The notes under the pieces are model-generated. The model was not told the DNA's origin. It was given only the letters and a program-made list of their open reading frames with translations, and made no database searches. A program made the position numbers and the translations under genes. A stretch of 37,411 nucleotides of DNA from Betaproteobacteria bacterium UBA2592. Lineage in GTDB: Bacteria; Pseudomonadota; Gammaproteobacteria; Burkholderiales; Rhodocyclaceae. The stretch's first letter is position 1; every line of letters starts with the position of its first letter. Location: NCBI GenBank assembly GCA_002340095.1, contig DDKS01000001.1:1-37411 (forward strand), in the 5' to 3' direction. Of this stretch, positions 34,454-37,411 are shown piece after piece.

Positions 34454-35104
34454 TCAGAGCTGGCGTCCGGAGGCGATGAGGCGACTGATCAGCAGGGGGC
34501 GTGCGAGCCAATGTAGCAGATCGTCGAAATTTTCGCCGGGCGGACTGGCCTGGTAGCGGCCATTGCTGGCTTCGAAACTGGCGTTGCCACCGTTGGCCTG
34601 CCGGTCCGGCCCCAGGGTGTAGAAGACTGCGACGGGGCGTTCCAGCGTGGTGCCGAGGGCGTTTCCCTCTTCGTCCTCCACCATCAGACTGTCGCTGCCG
34701 AAAGCCGTGGCCAGTGTGATGGGGGCGGCGCTGTTGGCGAAGTTGCGGTCCACCCGGTAACGCCAGCGTTCTTCCCAGGGGTCCTGTTCCAGCAGCCCGA
34801 GGGATTTGAAGGGCAGGAATCCTTCCCGGGTGAAGGGGGTGAGGCAGGTGGTCTCGGCCACCCCGTAGCCGGCGGCGGTGGGGTCCGTGTCCATGTCCGG
34901 GCAGGGCAGGTGGCCGTGGATCGCGGCAAAGCCCAGCAGCGCCTCGCGGATCTCGGCGAGGCCGGTCTCGGCCCGGCGCAGTTGCTGGACTTCGCGCTGG
35001 GCGGTGAGGGGAAAGACCAGGCCACCCACCAGCAGGGCCAGGATGATCATGACCACCGCCAGTTCGGTCAGGGTGAAGCCCAGGTGGTGTCGCTTCAGCT
35101 GCAT
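34454..35104 (-). CDS. Prepilin-like protein with LPCPD motif
   Basis: Prepilin of 216 residues: leader MQLKRHHLG, then FTLTELAVVMIILALLVGG with Glu+5, cleaved after Gly9. The head contains ALLGFAAIHGHLPCPDMD, PFKSLG, WRYRV and RPVAVFYTLGPDRQANGG. The same ordered motifs occur in the much larger neighbour (35095-36846), so the two heads are related. It overlaps that gene by 10 bp and is followed after 2 bases by the adenylate cyclase. It is not one of the common FimT/PilE/PilV minor pilins as far as I can tell; I do not assign a named system. Confidence 0.82.
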   Translation of the reverse strand: MQLKRHHLGFTLTELAVVMIILALLVGGLVFPLTAQREVQQLRRAETGLAEIREALLGFAAIHGHLPCPDMDTDPTAAGYGVAETTCLTPFTREGFLPFKSLGLLEQDPWEERWRYRVDRNFANSAAPITLATAFGSDSLMVEDEEGNALGTTLERPVAVFYTLGPDRQANGGNASFEASNGRYQASPPGENFDDLLHWLARPLLISRLIASGRQL

Positions 35105-36846
35105 GTTTTCAGGGACTGGATGGCCGCCTGGCAGGCGGGCGGGTTGAGGGAGCCCAGGCAGGGCTGGCTGACGAACCGGGTGGCAGCCCCCTGGCAGGCG
35201 CAGCCGGCAAGCCGGGTCCGGGCTTCCTGGCAGGCGGGCAGGATGCTGCCGCCGCTGTCGCACAGGTTCCGGTGGCCATCCACCCGGGCCAGCAGTCTGG
35301 CGGCTTCCTGGCCGCAATCCAGATTGCCACAGTTGGGTACCAGCTTGAAGCCCGGGGAGGCTGCATCGGGGCCCTGCAGACAGACGACCTGGTCGTTGCC
35401 TGCCGGTTCGAGCTGCAGACCGCCGCCCTGGATGGCGGTCAGGTTCAGGCCCTCCAGGTAATTGGCCGGGTTGACCCGGTCGCTGCCGCTGTCCCGTACC
35501 TGGCCTGCAAGGGGGGCGCCGGCGTAGATCAGGGCGGCCGCGTAGGCCCGGCCGTTGATGTGCAGGCACTGGGAAGGGGTGGCTTCGCAGTCGGCGGCGG
35601 GCAGGGGGGCCGGAGTGAAGCCCGGAGCGACCAGGTAGAACAGGTGGTCCTTCCACTTGTCCCACCAGCCGTCAGGGCTGTTGACGCTGGTGGGGTTGTC
35701 CGTCGGGGTCGGAAAACCCGCCACCGGCAGTAGCTCGGGGCAGTTGTCGGTGCGTAGCAGGCGGCAGGCGGAGTGGGTGGGATTGCCCGCCGGACAGCCC
35801 CCCAGGCTGGCCAGGGTGGCCCCCAGCAGCTGCTGGGAGCGGCCCACGGAGAAGGGCGGGCGGCCGGCGGCGAGGCCGGTCTGATCGGCGAGCCGGTCGT
35901 TGCGGAAGGTGTCGGGGGAGGTGCTGCCCGGGTTGAGGGGGGCGGCCCAGGGCAGTCGCTTCCAGCTGTTGCTGTCGCCATAGCGGGCGAGGCAGCTGGC
36001 CACCCGCTGGGCCAGGGCGGGAGAGGGACCGGCGGGGGTGTAGTCCGCGTCGAACAGGGCGCGCTGGGGCTCGGGGCGACGCGCCAGGCGGCGCTCGAAG
36101 AGTTCGGTCCGGCTGATCCACAGCATCCGGTCGTTGAAGAAGGGGCCCGGAGTTCCGGCGATCAGCCGGGTCAGGCCTTCCGGTGTCGGGTCCGGCGTGC
36201 TGTTGTCGATGCCCTGGAGCACGTCGAGGAATTGCCGGGCGTCGTAGTCCAGCCGGCATTCGCCCCCCTCGTGCTGGCGGTTCTGCCCGGGCAGGGGTGG
36301 TCCAGGGGCGAACAGGACGGCCACGGGCCGGTCTTCCGGCGTGGCCCCGGCGATGATCCGGCTGCCGTCCTGGTCGAGGATCTGGAACTGCCCCGGGATG
36401 TCGGGGTTGAGCAGATCCGCCTTGGGATTGGCCTTGTAGTGGCCGGAAACGGCATACCAGAGGCATTCGCCGCTGCCATCCCGGGGCGGCGGCACGCCCA
36501 GGCTGCGCCAGGGAAAGTGGCCGATGACCGTGACGCCCTTGGCGCCGCAGGTGCCGGCCTCGCTGCCTTCGTGGCCCAGGGCGTTGCCCGTGTCCGGGCA
36601 GGGCAGGTGTCCCGGCACGAACGCGGACCGGGGCGGGCTGCCCTTGGGCTGATACTCGGGATAGGCGGCGGCGTAGCCCAGCAGGGCTTCCTTGGCCAGG
36701 GCCAGGGCCCTGTCGGTAGCCTTGTCCCGGGCCGGGAAGGCGGCGGCGCGGCTGGCCGGTTGCAGCAGCAGCCAGGTGAGTCCGCCCAGGGTCAGGGCCA
36801 GCAGCAGGATCAGCAGGGCGGCGCCGGACTGACGCTGGGCAGCCAT
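35095..36846 (-). CDS. Large cysteine-rich prepilin-like protein (possible tip adhesin or GspK-like)
   Basis: Protein of 583 residues. The N-terminus (MAAQRQSG, then AALLILLLALTLGGLTWLLL) resembles PilX/GspK-type prepilins, with no Glu at +5. The first 200 residues contain EALLGYAAAY, GHLPCPDTG, PWRSLG, WYAV and RPVAVLFAPGP in the same order as the smaller neighbour. The C-terminal two-thirds is unique in the window. I count 20 cysteines, about half in the last 80 residues (from VPNCGNLDCGQ to LKTCS), suggesting a disulfide-stabilised extracellular domain. A minor pilin carrying an adhesive or substrate-binding tip is a reasonable inference. ATG 36846 is the first codon of the leader. Confidence 0.78.
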   Translation of the reverse strand: MAAQRQSGAALLILLLALTLGGLTWLLLQPASRAAAFPARDKATDRALALAKEALLGYAAAYPEYQPKGSPPRSAFVPGHLPCPDTGNALGHEGSEAGTCGAKGVTVIGHFPWRSLGVPPPRDGSGECLWYAVSGHYKANPKADLLNPDIPGQFQILDQDGSRIIAGATPEDRPVAVLFAPGPPLPGQNRQHEGGECRLDYDARQFLDVLQGIDNSTPDPTPEGLTRLIAGTPGPFFNDRMLWISRTELFERRLARRPEPQRALFDADYTPAGPSPALAQRVASCLARYGDSNSWKRLPWAAPLNPGSTSPDTFRNDRLADQTGLAAGRPPFSVGRSQQLLGATLASLGGCPAGNPTHSACRLLRTDNCPELLPVAGFPTPTDNPTSVNSPDGWWDKWKDHLFYLVAPGFTPAPLPAADCEATPSQCLHINGRAYAAALIYAGAPLAGQVRDSGSDRVNPANYLEGLNLTAIQGGGLQLEPAGNDQVVCLQGPDAASPGFKLVPNCGNLDCGQEAARLLARVDGHRNLCDSGGSILPACQEARTRLAGCACQGAATRFVSQPCLGSLNPPACQAAIQSLKTCS

Positions 36847-36856
36847 GGCCGTTTCC

Positions 36857-37198
36857 TCAGGGGGCCCGGTGGTTCCGGGGCGGGTGCACGATGATGCGGC
36901 CGCCCTGCAGCAGGGGGTCTCCCGGGCTGCTCCGGGACGCGGCCGGCGAGCCTGCCTGCGGGTCGGCGGGAGGCTGGCCTTCCTGGGGCACGCCGTTGAT
37001 CCAGATGGTGGCGGGTCCTTGGCTGCGCCGGACCATGCCCTGGTACCGGGGGGCGGGGGAGCGGGCCGGGTCGAGGCGGTATTTCTCCGCATCCAGCTGG
37101 GCCCGTTCCGCCGGGGTATGGAACAGGCGGCCGGTTTCCTGGGCAGGCAGTGGGGCGCTGCCCAGGAGCAGCAGGCAGAGGCCGAGCAGAGGTTTCAT
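36857..37198 (-). CDS. Small secreted protein preceding the prepilin-like genes
   Basis: Protein of 113 residues with a signal peptide (MKPLLGLCLLLLGSAPLPA, cleavage near PAQ-E). The mature part holds RLFHTPAERAQLDAEKYRLD and ATIWINGVPQEG, then a Pro/Ser-rich tail. The two conserved stretches recur, to my memory, in small proteins next to pilus or type II secretion genes in betaproteobacteria, but I cannot name a function. It ends 10 bp before the large prepilin-like gene on the same strand, so co-expression is expected. Confidence 0.7.
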   Translation of the reverse strand: MKPLLGLCLLLLGSAPLPAQETGRLFHTPAERAQLDAEKYRLDPARSPAPRYQGMVRRSQGPATIWINGVPQEGQPPADPQAGSPAASRSSPGDPLLQGGRIIVHPPRNHRAP

Positions 37199-37202
37199 CC
37201 TT

Positions 37203-37360
37203 AAAACCTCAGTTAAACCACAGAGGCACAGAGACGCCGAGGAAAAACAAAGACTTGTCCTGGAGGGCCAGGTCACTTTCTGGGTGCGCGTGGAAGAAAA
37301 TGCAAGCCATTGTTTTTTTTGAAACTCTCTGTGTCTTTGTGTCTCTGTGGTGAGGTTTTT
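37203..37360. repeat. MITE-like palindromic repeat
   Basis: Two inverted arms of about 36 bases: the left arm 37203-37241 includes AACCTCA and ACCACAGAGGCACAGAGAC, and the right arm 37325-37360 reads CTCTGTGTCTTTGTGTCTCTGTGGTGAGGTTTTT. Their complements agree at most positions. Translated, the arms give the TTETQRHRE / SLCLCG strings often seen in wrongly called ORFs of many proteobacterial genomes, a sign of a dispersed repeat. It lies immediately upstream of the small secreted protein gene. Confidence 0.75.
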
Positions 37361-37371
37361 AGGATCAGAAC

Positions 37372-37395
37372 AAAGGGGGCGCAAGCCCCCTTTTT
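37372..37395. terminator. Intrinsic terminator at the right edge
   Basis: AAAGGGGGC GCAA GCCCCCTTT followed by TT: a 9-bp perfect stem with a tetraloop. On the minus strand it also ends in TTTGTT and could close a gene outside the window. A minus-strand TGA at 37397-37395 preceded by codons for Met-Ala-Gln-Glu may be that gene's end, but 16 bases are too few to call it. Confidence 0.75.
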
Positions 37396-37411
37396 CATTC
37401 CTGGGCCATCA

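Noticed and set aside
37203..37360. CRISPR-like array
   Set aside because: Only two inverted arms, not direct repeats with spacers.
37220..37384. N-terminal extension of the small secreted protein back to 37384
   Set aside because: The extension is the translated inverted repeat (TTETQRHRE, SLCLCG); the signal peptide begins at 37198.

Overview
The window is a contiguous piece of a GC-rich (roughly two-thirds G+C by eye) Gram-negative chromosome. Gene content (hemA, katG, pyrF, hrpA, the kdsC-lptC-lptA lipopolysaccharide genes, two polyhydroxyalkanoate phasins, type IV pilin-like genes, PilZ) and protein style point to a betaproteobacterium, probably of the Rhodocyclales (Azospira/Dechloromonas-like). 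That placement is inference. I see no rRNA, tRNA, CRISPR array, prophage or transposase gene.

Layout. 1-3723: hemA (glutamyl-tRNA reductase) and katG (catalase-peroxidase) on the plus strand, closed by a strong hairpin. 3745-10264: a long minus-strand run of nhaR-like LysR regulator, PH-domain membrane protein, PilZ protein, M23 peptidase, MaoC/PhaJ-type hydratase, MFS transporter, orphan adenine DNA methyltransferase and pyrF. 10372-14039, plus strand: a stress-type module of a ribosome-hibernation-factor-like remnant, a PMCA-like P-type ATPase, an internally deleted universal stress protein and a two-CBS protein. 14053-16193, minus strand: a three-gene operon of a DUF6671-like zinc-ribbon protein, the SbtA bicarbonate permease and its PII-like partner SbtB. 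A second nhaR-like gene (16498-17388) diverges from this operon. 17415-19575: MerR/TipAS regulator, PAP2 phosphatase and SRPBCC protein. 19944-25424: hrpA, an EI24-domain membrane protein and a CinA-like MoCF-domain protein, overlapping end to start and closed by a bidirectional terminator.

25492-28590, minus strand: kdsC, lptC and lptA with 4-bp overlaps (LPS Kdo synthesis and transport), then two phasin genes. The first phasin has a near-consensus sigma-70 promoter bracketed by two perfect TGC-N3-GCA palindromes that look like PhaR operators. 28714-30669: a KefB/KefC-type K+/H+ antiporter diverging from kdsC. 30663-37198: a surface-appendage/signalling region with a prepilin, an orphan membrane histidine kinase, a class III adenylate cyclase, two further prepilin-like proteins that share an unusual set of motifs (one carrying a cysteine-rich C-terminus), and a small secreted protein. 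The right edge holds a MITE-like inverted repeat and a terminator.

Most interesting parts: (i) the SbtA/SbtB/DUF6671 operon with overlapping divergent promoters and an NhaR-type regulator, next to a second NhaR-type regulator serving a dormancy-like ATPase/Usp/CBS/HPF module with two decayed members; (ii) the prepilin/cyclase/kinase region with a 20-cysteine prepilin-like protein; (iii) the doubly flanked phasin promoter; (iv) the orphan methyltransferase coupled to pyrF.
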